Source of the DNA: Gammaproteobacteria bacterium
GTDB taxonomy: Bacteria; Pseudomonadota; Gammaproteobacteria; Pseudomonadales; JAUIKI01
Assembly (NCBI GenBank): GCA_030430875.1
Contig: JAUIKI010000062.1
Location: forward strand, 1 to 7,458
Direction of reading: 5' to 3'
Length of the DNA stretch: 7,458 nt
The notes under the pieces are model-generated. The model was given only the letters and a program-made list of their open reading frames with translations, was not told where the DNA came from and searched no databases. Position numbers and translations under genes: made by a program. Position 1 is the first letter of the stretch. Each line of letters opens with the position of its first letter. Shown in pieces: positions 1 to 6,503 of this stretch.

Positions 1-15
1 TGAAAAGAGGTAGCA

Positions 16-765
16 ATGAAAGCATTAGTTGCAGTAAAAAGAGTCGTTGATTATGAAGTAAAAGTTCGAGTTAAACCGGACAACTCTGGTATCGAATTGA
101 ATAATGTTAAAATGTCGATGAATCCGTTTTGTGAGATCGCCGTTGAAGAGGCGGTTCGACTGAAAGAAAAAAACATCATCTCTGAAATTATTGTCGTTTC
201 AATGGGTGATAAAGAGTCCCAAAAGCAACTGCAAACAGCGCTTGCGTTGGGTGCAGATCGAGCAATTTTAGTAGAAAGCAGTGATGATTTGCAGCCATTG
301 ACAGTCGCAAAGCTATTGAAAGCTATTTATGATAAAGAACAGCCTGATTTAGTCATCATGGGCAAGCAATCAATTGACGGTGATAATAATCAAACCGGTC
401 AAATGTTTGCAGCACTTGCTGGCCTGCCTCAAGGGACATTTGCCTCAAAAGTGGATGTTGCTGATGGAAAAGTTGATGTGACGCGTGAGATTGATGGCGG
501 ATTGCAGACCGTTTCATTGAACTTGCCGGCCTTGGTCACAACTGATTTGCGTTTGAATGAACCACGCTATGCTTCTTTGCCAAATATTATGAAAGCGAAA
601 CGCAAGCCCATGGAAACACTGGCTCCAGCGGATCTAGGTGTGAGTGGTAAAGAGCATTTCAAAACATTGAAGGTTGAATCACCGCCAGTCCGTGAAGCGG
701 GTATCAAAGTTGAAAGTGTTGAAGAACTAGTCGATAAACTCAAAAATGAAGCGAAGGTGATTTGA
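16..765 (+). CDS. etfB: Electron transfer flavoprotein, beta subunit
   Basis: This is the smaller subunit of the heterodimeric electron transfer flavoprotein, a soluble carrier that takes electrons from acyl-CoA and other flavin dehydrogenases and passes them to ETF:quinone oxidoreductase. The 249-residue length is normal for the family. It opens with MKALVAVKRVVDYEVKV. The AMP/nucleotide-binding segments are visible at residues 39-49 (CEIAVEEAVRL), 77-84 (ALGADRAI) and 116-130 (GKQSIDGDNNQTGQM). Residues 155-175, from VTREIDGG through PALVT, match the classic ETF-beta signature pattern. The dehydrogenase recognition loop with RYASLPNIMKAKRKP follows at about 184-198. AAGAGG at positions 5-10 lies five bases before the ATG and fixes the start. 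The stop overlaps the etfA start, so the two are cotranscribed and probably translationally coupled. The promoter lies outside the window. Confidence 0.97.
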   Translation: MKALVAVKRVVDYEVKVRVKPDNSGIELNNVKMSMNPFCEIAVEEAVRLKEKNIISEIIVVSMGDKESQKQLQTALALGADRAILVESSDDLQPLTVAKLLKAIYDKEQPDLVIMGKQSIDGDNNQTGQMFAALAGLPQGTFASKVDVADGKVDVTREIDGGLQTVSLNLPALVTTDLRLNEPRYASLPNIMKAKRKPMETLAPADLGVSGKEHFKTLKVESPPVREAGIKVESVEELVDKLKNEAKVI

Positions 766-1694
766 TGAGTATTTTAGTGATAGCAGAACATGATAATCAA
801 AATTTAAAACCTGTTACGTTAAACACGGTTGCAGCTGCTGCTGCAATTGGTGGTGATATTGATGTATTAGTTGCTGGAAAAGGATGTCAGGCAGTGGCTG
901 ATGCAGCAAAACAAATTGCAGGTGTGAAAAAAGTATTGTTAGCAGACAATGATGCCTATGAGCATCAGTTAGCTGAAAATATCAGTTTAATTGTTGCTGA
1001 AGTTGGTAAGAATTATTCGCATATTTTAGCTCCAGCTACTACGAATGGTAAAAATTTCTTACCCAGAGTCGCTGCATTTTTAGATGTTGCACAGATTTCT
1101 GATGTCATTAAAGTTGAGAGTGAAAGTGTGTTTGCTCGACCGGTTTATGCAGGAAATGCCATTGCAACGGTTGAAAGTCTTGATGCCATTAAAGTGTTGA
1201 CTGTTCGTGGTACGGCTTTTGATCCGGTAGCAGCCGAGGGTGGTTCAGCAGAAATAGAAGCATTATCTTCTGATCAAGATGCAGGGATTTCGCGTTTTGT
1301 AGGTGAAGAAATTGCAAAATCTGAACGACCTGAATTGACTGCAGCTCGTGTGATTATCTCTGGTGGTCGAGGTATGCAAAACGGTGAGAACTTTGCCATG
1401 TTGGAAAAAGTTGCAGATAAACTTGGTGCAGCGATGGGCGCATCACGTGCTGCAGTTGATGCAGGGTTTGTTCCAAATGATATGCAAGTTGGCCAAACAG
1501 GAAAAATTGTTGCACCTGAATTGTATATTGCTGTTGGTATCTCTGGTGCCATCCAACATTTGGCGGGCATGAAAGATAGTAAAGTAATTGTAGCTATCAA
1601 CAAAGATGAAGAAGCACCTATTTTTCAAGTGGCAGATTATGGTTTAGTTGCGGATTTGTTTGATGCGATTCCTAAGTTAGAAGAATTACTATAA
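765..1694 (+). CDS. etfA: Electron transfer flavoprotein, alpha subunit (FAD-binding)
   Basis: This is the larger ETF subunit, whose C-terminal domain carries the redox-active FAD. The ATG at 765 shares its A with the etfB stop (TGATG), giving 309 residues. A TTG codon three bases earlier is in frame but is a less likely start. Residues 1 to about 190 form the N-terminal alpha/beta domain (MSILVIAEHDN; HILAPATTNGKNFLPRVAA at 87-105). The FAD domain begins near residue 193 (ARVIISGGRGMQNGENF). It holds the expected contacts: ASR at 226-228, QVGQTGK at 241-247, GISGAIQHLAGM at 258-269 and AINKDEEAPIF at 277-287. It ends in the usual DLFDAIPKLEELL. All key segments are present, with no sign of damage. 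Two hairpins follow the stop at once, so the transcript probably ends here. No ETF:quinone oxidoreductase gene is in view. Confidence 0.97.
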   Translation: MSILVIAEHDNQNLKPVTLNTVAAAAAIGGDIDVLVAGKGCQAVADAAKQIAGVKKVLLADNDAYEHQLAENISLIVAEVGKNYSHILAPATTNGKNFLPRVAAFLDVAQISDVIKVESESVFARPVYAGNAIATVESLDAIKVLTVRGTAFDPVAAEGGSAEIEALSSDQDAGISRFVGEEIAKSERPELTAARVIISGGRGMQNGENFAMLEKVADKLGAAMGASRAAVDAGFVPNDMQVGQTGKIVAPELYIAVGISGAIQHLAGMKDSKVIVAINKDEEAPIFQVADYGLVADLFDAIPKLEELL

Positions 1695-1723
1695 TTAATG
1701 GCTATCAATGAGATAGCCATTAA
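1695..1723 (+). other. Perfect 12-bp stem-loop after etfA
   Basis: The arms TTAATGGCTATC (1695-1706) and GATAGCCATTAA (1712-1723) are perfect reverse complements around a 5-base loop, starting on the first base after the etfA stop. No T-run follows on either strand, so on its own it is not a classic intrinsic terminator. It may protect the 3' end of the etfBA mRNA or help the terminator downstream. The structure is seen directly; the role is inferred. Confidence 0.6.
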
Positions 1724-1730
1724 GAAACTT

Positions 1731-1777
1731 AAACCTACTTTCCTGTTCTGTTATTGGTGCAAAAAGTAGGTTTTTTT
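1731..1777 (+). terminator. Intrinsic terminator of the etfBA transcript
   Basis: AAACCTACTTT (1731-1741) and AAAGTAGGTTT (1763-1773) form a perfect 11-bp stem with a 21-base loop, and the right arm runs into a T-tract (1771-1777). This is a standard Rho-independent arrangement on the + strand. The long loop and modest GC content make it middling in predicted strength. The hairpin at 1695-1723 lies immediately upstream. Confidence 0.75.
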
Positions 1778-1782
1778 GGGTC

Positions 1783-1788
1783 TATAAT
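1783..1788 (+). promoter_or_regulatory. Possible -10 element of the ppc promoter
   Basis: TATAAT at 1783-1788 is a perfect sigma-70 -10 hexamer, sitting just after the etfBA terminator and 58 bases before the ppc start. Initiation would fall near 1795, leaving a leader of about 50 bases. No convincing -35 hexamer lies at 16-18 bases spacing (the stretch is A-rich), so either an activator is needed or the match is chance in AT-rich DNA. Confidence 0.35.
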
Positions 1789-1846
1789 AAATACATTTTT
1801 ATAGTTGCAGCTTTTGTATGTTTAGCTAACTCAAGGGGTAATCATT

Positions 1847-4522
1847 ATGACTGACTCATTAGCGCCACTAAGACACAATGTAAAAATGCTAGGTAACATG
1901 CTGGGTGAGACCATGCGCGAGCATTTGGGTGATAATTTTTTGAATTCAATCGAAGAAATTCGCGGTCTTGCAAAATCAGCTCGATCATCGAGTGAAGACC
2001 AGCTTGATGATAAGCAAGAATTACTCTATATATTAAGCCAATTGTCTGATGATGAGTTGTTGCCTGTCGCAAGAGCCTTTACTCAATTTTTAAATTTAGC
2101 CAATATTTCTGAAGAATATCATCGGGTTCGCCGACATGTCGCAGGTGATGATGATATCAGCCAAACATTACCCATTGACTCACTTGATCAAATTTTTAAT
2201 CGATTATTAAGCGAAAATATTAGCGCGAAACGTATTGGCGATGTGTTTGAATCTTTGAAAGTTGAGTTAGTGTTGACTGCACATCCTACTGAAGTCAGTC
2301 GACGTACCATGATTCAAAAGTATGATGCCATTTCTCATTGCCTAGCAGAGCTAGACCACACTGATTTAACTGACGTTGAGACAGCTAATGTCGAGCAAAA
2401 GCTGCAGCGTATTGTGACGCAAATTTGGCATACCGACGAGATCCGACAACAACGACCAACGCCTGTTGATGAAGCAAAATGGGGATTTGCAGTCATTGAA
2501 AATTCATTGTGGTATGCCGTACCAGAGTTTTATCGAAATCTCGATGCTAAGCTATTGTCAGCAACTGGCGATCGATTGCCGTTAACGTGTTCGCCGATTC
2601 AATTTGCATCTTGGATGGGTGGGGATCGTGATGGAAACCCAAATGTTACAGCAAAAGTAACTGAAGAAGTTTTGTTGCTAGGTCGTTGGATGGCGGCAGA
2701 CCTTTATCTTCGGGATATTGATCATCTGCGTGCCGAGCTTTCAATGACAGATTGCAATGCAGCACTGAGAGAGCGTGTTGGTCAAGTCGCTGAACCTTAT
2801 CGAGAGCTACTACGAGAACTTCGGGAAAAATTGCATGACACTTTGCGCTGGGCTGAAAATAAATTACACAATGTACCCGTATCTAAAATTAATCCAGGTC
2901 AATTAATTTTTAATAAATCAGAACTCTTTGAACCATTAAATTTATGTTATCAATCATTGATTGATTGTCAGCTCAAAAGCATCGCCAATGGTAGCTTATT
3001 AGACACCTTGAGACGATTAGCTTGTTTTGGAATGAATCTTACTCGACTTGATATTCGTCAAGAATCAGGCCGACATAAACAAGTGTTTGATGAGTTAACG
3101 CAGTATTACCAATTAGGGTCTTATCTTGAATGGGATGAAGCAAAACGACAGGAGTTTTTGTTAACAGAGTTGACAAATCAGCGTCCGTTATTCCCTAAGC
3201 AGTGGACAGTCTCTCCTGAATCACAAGAAATATTAGATACGTGTGCTGTGATTGCTAACGAAGATGCCGATATTTTAGGGTCATATATTATTTCCATGGC
3301 ATCAAAGCCATCTGATATTTTAGCCGTTGCTTTATTGTTAAAAGAATCAGGTATTAAGCACGCGATGCCAATTGTGCCGTTGTTTGAAACCTTGTCTGAT
3401 TTGGAAGGCTCGCTTGATACCATGACTGCCTTGTTTCAATTGCCTTGGTATATTGACTACATGCAAGGTTACCAACAAATCATGATTGGCTATTCTGATT
3501 CATCTAAAGATGCTGGTGCATTGGCTGCCGCTTGGGCGCAATATCGTGCACAAGAACAGTTGACGCAATTATGTGATGATAATCAAATTCATCTGACTTT
3601 ATTTCATGGGCGAGGTGGTAGTGTGGGGCGAGGCGGTTGGCCTGCTAAAGATGCAATTTTGGCACAACCACCTGGTTCCGTGAAAGGTCGTATTCGCGTG
3701 ACTGAACAAGGCGAAATGATACGATTTAAATTTGGTATTCCTGCATTGGCACAACGCAATCTTGAGTTGTATACCAGTGCAACGCTTGAAGCGACACTCT
3801 TGCCTCAAGCAAAACCAAAACAAGCTTGGCGTGAGTTATTAGATAAATTATCAGGTAGTGCAGTGACTGGCTATCGTGAAATTGTCAGAGACCATAAAGA
3901 TTTTGTTACCTATTTTCGAGCGGTTACACCTGAACAGGAATTAGCAAAATTACCGTTAGGCAGTCGACCAGCAAAACGTAAAGCAACGGGTGGCATTGAA
4001 AGTTTACGCGCTATTCCATGGGTGTTTGCGTGGACGCAAATTCGATTGATGTTGCCAGCTTGGTTGGGTAGTGATGTAGCCTTAGCCAATGTGTTGGACG
4101 ATAAAAAAGATTTAGAAGTTGTCCATGAGATGTTAAATGATTGGTTATTCTTTCGAACCTATATTGATATGCTAGAAATGGTGCTTGCTAAAGCAGATAT
4201 TGGTATTGCTGCTTATTATGATAAGCAGTTGTTGGCAGATAGTAAATTGTCGCTAGGTGTCACGTTGCGAAAAAAATTGGCAGCGATTGTCAATGTTGTG
4301 AAAGAGCTAAAGTCACAAGACATTTTATTGGAAAAAAGTCCAATGATTCGTTATTCAATTGATGTACGTAATCCCTATATCGATCCTTTGCATTATCTGC
4401 AAGCTGAATTATTACGACGCAGTCGTTTGCAAAAAGAAGATTCAGCACAAAAGCAATCGGTTGATCAAGCATTGATGGTGACCATGGCAGGGATTGCAGC
4501 AGGTATGCGAAATACGGGGTAG
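1847..4522 (+). CDS. ppc: Phosphoenolpyruvate carboxylase
   Basis: This enzyme carboxylates PEP with bicarbonate to give oxaloacetate, the main anaplerotic entry to the TCA cycle. It is a cytosolic homotetramer in known relatives. The 891 residues compare with 883 in E. coli. Catalytic landmarks run in order: TAHPTE with catalytic His146 (residues 144-149), GGDRDGNP (258-265), GYSDSSKDAG with Lys554 (548-557), FHGRGGSVGRGG (586-597, His587, Arg589, Arg595), GSRPAKRK (705-712) and ESLRAIPWVFAWTQ (718-731). The residues corresponding to the aspartate-inhibitor site of the E. coli enzyme also appear present: Arg595, Lys782 in AKAD, Arg841 in VRNPYIDPLH, and Asn889 in the terminal MRNTG. Allosteric control by aspartate is therefore likely. 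AAGGGG at 1833-1838 is a good ribosome binding site, eight bases before the ATG. It stands as its own transcription unit after a terminator. Confidence 0.98.
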   Translation: MTDSLAPLRHNVKMLGNMLGETMREHLGDNFLNSIEEIRGLAKSARSSSEDQLDDKQELLYILSQLSDDELLPVARAFTQFLNLANISEEYHRVRRHVAGDDDISQTLPIDSLDQIFNRLLSENISAKRIGDVFESLKVELVLTAHPTEVSRRTMIQKYDAISHCLAELDHTDLTDVETANVEQKLQRIVTQIWHTDEIRQQRPTPVDEAKWGFAVIENSLWYAVPEFYRNLDAKLLSATGDRLPLTCSPIQFASWMGGDRDGNPNVTAKVTEEVLLLGRWMAADLYLRDIDHLRAELSMTDCNAALRERVGQVAEPYRELLRELREKLHDTLRWAENKLHNVPVSKINPGQLIFNKSELFEPLNLCYQSLIDCQLKSIANGSLLDTLRRLACFGMNLTRLDIRQESGRHKQVFDELTQYYQLGSYLEWDEAKRQEFLLTELTNQRPLFPKQWTVSPESQEILDTCAVIANEDADILGSYIISMASKPSDILAVALLLKESGIKHAMPIVPLFETLSDLEGSLDTMTALFQLPWYIDYMQGYQQIMIGYSDSSKDAGALAAAWAQYRAQEQLTQLCDDNQIHLTLFHGRGGSVGRGGWPAKDAILAQPPGSVKGRIRVTEQGEMIRFKFGIPALAQRNLELYTSATLEATLLPQAKPKQAWRELLDKLSGSAVTGYREIVRDHKDFVTYFRAVTPEQELAKLPLGSRPAKRKATGGIESLRAIPWVFAWTQIRLMLPAWLGSDVALANVLDDKKDLEVVHEMLNDWLFFRTYIDMLEMVLAKADIGIAAYYDKQLLADSKLSLGVTLRKKLAAIVNVVKELKSQDILLEKSPMIRYSIDVRNPYIDPLHYLQAELLRRSRLQKEDSAQKQSVDQALMVTMAGIAAGMRNTG

Positions 4523-4545
4523 AAGTATTAAGGTAATCAGCTAGC

Positions 4546-4575
4546 TTGTTAGCTAATATGAGGATTACGTTTAAT
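4546..4575 (+). promoter_or_regulatory. Weak candidate promoter for the phosphatase-like gene
   Basis: TTGTTA (4546-4551) and TTTAAT (4570-4575) are separated by 18 bases and match the sigma-70 consensus at 4/6 and 5/6 positions. Initiation near 4582 would give a leader of about 23 bases. The same 83-base gap also contains a weak nested inverted repeat (TAATC 4534-4538 with GATTA 4563-4567, and AGCTA 4539-4543 with TAGCT 4550-4554). Readthrough from ppc therefore cannot be excluded. Confidence 0.3.
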
Positions 4576-4605
4576 TTTTTGAAAAAAAGAAAAAAGGTGA
4601 ATGAA

Positions 4606-5136
4606 ATGAACTTACTTAAATCAGTGATATTTGTGTCAATATTGTTTGCAAATTTTGTAATATCTTATACTGCAGCGCAAGATGCTAATTTACGTCACAA
4701 CTTAGATCTTGACGCTACTAATGTTTATTACCCAGAAGAAAAGATAATTACTGCGGGGCAGCCTTCTGAAAATGACATTGCAATTCTAAAGCAAGCCGGA
4801 GTGACTGCTGTGATCAATATGCGAACAGAAGGTGAGTTTCAGGGCTTCGATGAAAAAGTTGCTGTTGAATCTAATGACATGAGCTATATCCATATCCCAG
4901 TTGCTGGTGCAGAAGGCATTACGAAAGAAAATGCACAAAAACTTGATGAGGCACTTGCTACACTTGATGGAAAAGTATTTATTCACTGTAGTAGTGGAAA
5001 TCGAGTGGGCGGGCTGTTTGTACTGCGTGCTTTCTATCTTCAAGGCAAAAAAATCGATGAAGCAATGCGTATTGGTGAGGCTTCAGGGTTAACTCGTTTA
5101 AAACCATTCGTTGAAGCTAAAATAAAGCAGAAATAA
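4606..5136 (+). CDS. Exported dual-specificity-phosphatase-like protein (DUF442/BLH-phosphatase-like fold)
   Basis: The protein has 176 residues from the ATG at 4606, chosen because AAGGTG (4594-4599) sits six bases upstream and because this start gives a clean signal peptide: MNLLK, a hydrophobic stretch to about residue 20, and a TAA|Q cleavage site near 24/25. In-frame starts at 4546 and 4597 would bury it. The mature protein is probably periplasmic. GQPSENDIAILKQAGVTAVI (51-70) followed by NMR, and the P-loop FIHCSSGNRVGG (125-136), are typical of small bacterial phosphatase-like proteins related to the DUF442/beta-lactamase-hydrolase-like phosphatase group. Catalytic candidates are Cys128 and Arg133. 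The spacing is C-X4-R, not the C-X5-R of classical tyrosine phosphatases. The substrate cannot be told from sequence. It follows ppc on the same strand after 83 bases and converges on the VanW-like gene. Confidence 0.85.
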   Translation: MNLLKSVIFVSILFANFVISYTAAQDANLRHNLDLDATNVYYPEEKIITAGQPSENDIAILKQAGVTAVINMRTEGEFQGFDEKVAVESNDMSYIHIPVAGAEGITKENAQKLDEALATLDGKVFIHCSSGNRVGGLFVLRAFYLQGKKIDEAMRIGEASGLTRLKPFVEAKIKQK

Positions 5137-5185
5137 GCATAAAATTTCAGATTTTGGTATTGATTTTTAGCGCAAAAGTCTCAGA

Positions 5186-6043
5186 TTAATTATTTCCAAC
5201 ACTCGATGTTGAGTTCAATTTCTCTTTGTTCGGTTTGTATTTCACATCAGCAAAATTTTTAACAATAAATTCGTGATCAACCGTGATCCCACCAGCTGCT
5301 TTATCAATTTTTCTGCGCCAGAGTTCATTGCTGCGAAAATACTGACCATTTTTTTCACTGAAACGATGATTTTCTTCATAGACACTGTATGAATATTGCA
5401 AAAATTCAGAGCAGCGTAAATCACCATTGAGACATTTTTTATCTAGCCATAATTTTAATTGGAATGTTTGCCCTGTATTGTTTTTTAATTGCAAATCACG
5501 GTAGTTGTACATCACTGTTGCGCCACTTGCAAATGGTAAAATTCGACCTTGATCTGGAAACGGATCAAAGCTGTGATGATGCCGTTCAATGATATCAAGA
5601 GGTGAATGCAAAGCTAGCCAATAAATCAAATTGGATGATTGACAGATTCCACCGCCAATGCCAGGTCGAGCTTCACCTCTTGATAGTTCAATCCCGTGTT
5701 TGAAACCGCGTTTTTTTGTTGGCTTCCCGACAAGCTTGTGGAATGAGAAAATCTCGCCCGGTTGAATCAAAATGCCGTCCAGTTGATTGGTCACTATTTT
5801 CAAATTATCAATTTTATTATATTGCAATTGCATATTTACCGAATCAAGTTTTCGAACTAACACACTTTGGTGTTTCTTAATTCGATGAGGTAAGTCAGAT
5901 TTCATGCATTTGTTAGCAAAGGGGTGTTTAGAAAATTGCCAGGTGAGGTGTCGCTCAAATCGACGAATAAAAATGATCAGTTTGAGTAACCAGGGGTGAT
6001 AAGCTGATAGTGGTTTTTTAATCCAGCTGGGCCGATTTAACAT
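5186..6043 (-). CDS. VanW family protein
   Basis: The 285-residue protein has the conserved VanW core: LDGILIQPGEIFSFHKLVGKP (88-108), HGIELSRGEARPGIGGGICQ (116-135), then SSNLIYWLALHSPLDIIERH (136-155) and HHSFDPFPDQGR (156-167), and FASGATVMYNYRDLQLKN (171-188). VanW was named from an accessory gene of vanB-type vancomycin resistance clusters, but its biochemical role is unknown. The family is widespread in bacteria with no link to glycopeptides. Cys134 in GGGICQ and the His-rich ERHHHSFD are candidate functional residues by conservation. I see no clear signal peptide: the N-terminus is basic with a short hydrophobic patch (WLLKLIIFI, 18-26). The ATG at 6043 is the first after an in-frame stop but has no good ribosome binding site. 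The gene lies 118 bases downstream of rubredoxin on the same strand, so readthrough is possible. No van genes are nearby, so a resistance function should not be assumed. Confidence 0.9.
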   Translation of the reverse strand: MLNRPSWIKKPLSAYHPWLLKLIIFIRRFERHLTWQFSKHPFANKCMKSDLPHRIKKHQSVLVRKLDSVNMQLQYNKIDNLKIVTNQLDGILIQPGEIFSFHKLVGKPTKKRGFKHGIELSRGEARPGIGGGICQSSNLIYWLALHSPLDIIERHHHSFDPFPDQGRILPFASGATVMYNYRDLQLKNNTGQTFQLKLWLDKKCLNGDLRCSEFLQYSYSVYEENHRFSEKNGQYFRSNELWRRKIDKAAGGITVDHEFIVKNFADVKYKPNKEKLNSTSSVGNN

Positions 6044-6161
6044 GGCATGTGAAATAAATTATTCTAGAGGGTAGGTTGGGATAACTTATTCAGGTGAAAG
6101 TTCCGCTAATCATGTGCGGTTAAGGTTGTTTTTAATGGTATTTTTGTAAGAAAGAATATAG

Positions 6162-6329
6162 TTAAATAATTTCGACCATTTCAAAATCTTCTTTGCCAAC
6201 ACCGCAATCCGGGCACAGCCAATCATTAGGAATGTCTTCCCAGGCAGTGCCAGGTGCAATACCTTCCTCTGGAAATCCTTTACTTTCTTCGTAGATGAAA
6301 CCACACACTGTACATTGCCATTTTCGCAT
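6162..6329 (-). CDS. Rubredoxin
   Basis: This is a complete 55-residue rubredoxin, a small cytosolic iron protein that carries single electrons with one Fe held by four cysteines. The translation begins MRKWQCTVCGFIYEE and ends CPDCGVGKEDFEMVEII. The iron ligands are Cys6 and Cys9 (CTVCG) and Cys39 and Cys42 (CPDCG), the normal two CxxCG knuckles. The aromatic core residues (Trp4, Tyr13, Trp30, Trp38, Phe49) and the usual PGTAWEDIPNDW segment are intact. The ribosome binding site is weak: AGG about 12 bases before the ATG. It is divergent from ubiA and upstream of the VanW-like gene on the same strand. Partners in other bacteria include rubredoxin reductases, alkane hydroxylases and peroxide-detoxifying enzymes. 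None is in view, so its role here is open. Confidence 0.96.
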   Translation of the reverse strand: MRKWQCTVCGFIYEESKGFPEEGIAPGTAWEDIPNDWLCPDCGVGKEDFEMVEII

Positions 6330-6392
6330 AGTAATTATTAACCTGTTTTGAGTGTTTGATAGCCAAGATAAATGAGGCAGTAAGTCGAAGGA

Positions 6393-6401
6393 ATTTTAGC
6401 A
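6393..6401 (-). promoter_or_regulatory. Possible extended -10 promoter for rubredoxin
   Basis: Read on the minus strand, this is TGCTAAAAT, an extended -10 (TGn plus a 5/6 match to TATAAT). Initiation would fall near 6386, leaving a leader of about 56 bases. No good -35 is visible, which extended -10 promoters can tolerate. It lies in the 6330-6503 divergent region shared with ubiA. Confidence 0.3.
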
Positions 6402-6468
6402 AATATTCAGCTATGTGCGGAAGGATTTTGTGTGAAATTATTAATTTCTTCTAAGGGTAGTAAATGTG

Positions 6469-6496
6469 TTGAAAACATGAGTGGTTGCGTTATAGT
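6469..6496 (+). promoter_or_regulatory. Candidate sigma-70 promoter of ubiA
   Basis: TTGAAA (6469-6474) and TATAGT (6491-6496), 16 bases apart, each match the sigma-70 consensus at 5 of 6 positions. This is the best promoter-like sequence in the window. The predicted transcription start is about 6502-6504, on or next to the ATG at 6504. An mRNA from here would have essentially no 5' leader. Confidence 0.5.
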
Positions 6497-6503
6497 TTGC
6501 CAG

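Noticed and set aside
762..764. TTG as the start of etfA
   Set aside because: The ATG immediately after it overlaps the etfB stop in the usual TGATG coupling and gives the family-typical N-terminus.
1274..1603. Antisense 109-codon open frame within etfA
   Set aside because: It lies wholly opposite a well-conserved gene, resembles no family I recognise, and has a composition expected of a reverse-frame shadow.
4546..4605. N-terminal extension of the phosphatase-like protein from the ATG at 4546
   Set aside because: It would put about 20 mainly basic residues before a clear signal peptide, while a good ribosome binding site sits just before the ATG at 4606.
5141..5155. Possible terminator between the converging phosphatase-like and VanW genes
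   Set aside because: AAAAT-TTCAG-ATTTT gives only a five-pair, all A-T stem with no clean T-run, too weak to call.
5186..6043. Vancomycin resistance determinant
   Set aside because: VanW homologues alone do not confer resistance, no vanHAX or vanB ligase genes are present, and the host appears Gram-negative.
6103..6119. Hairpin CCGC...GCGG between rubredoxin and the VanW-like gene
   Set aside because: There are only four base pairs around a nine-base loop and no T-tract, so it is compatible with chance.
6110..6304. Minus-strand 64-codon open frame overlapping the rubredoxin gene
   Set aside because: It is an out-of-frame shadow. The true gene is the 55-codon rubredoxin at 6162-6329, with both CxxC pairs.
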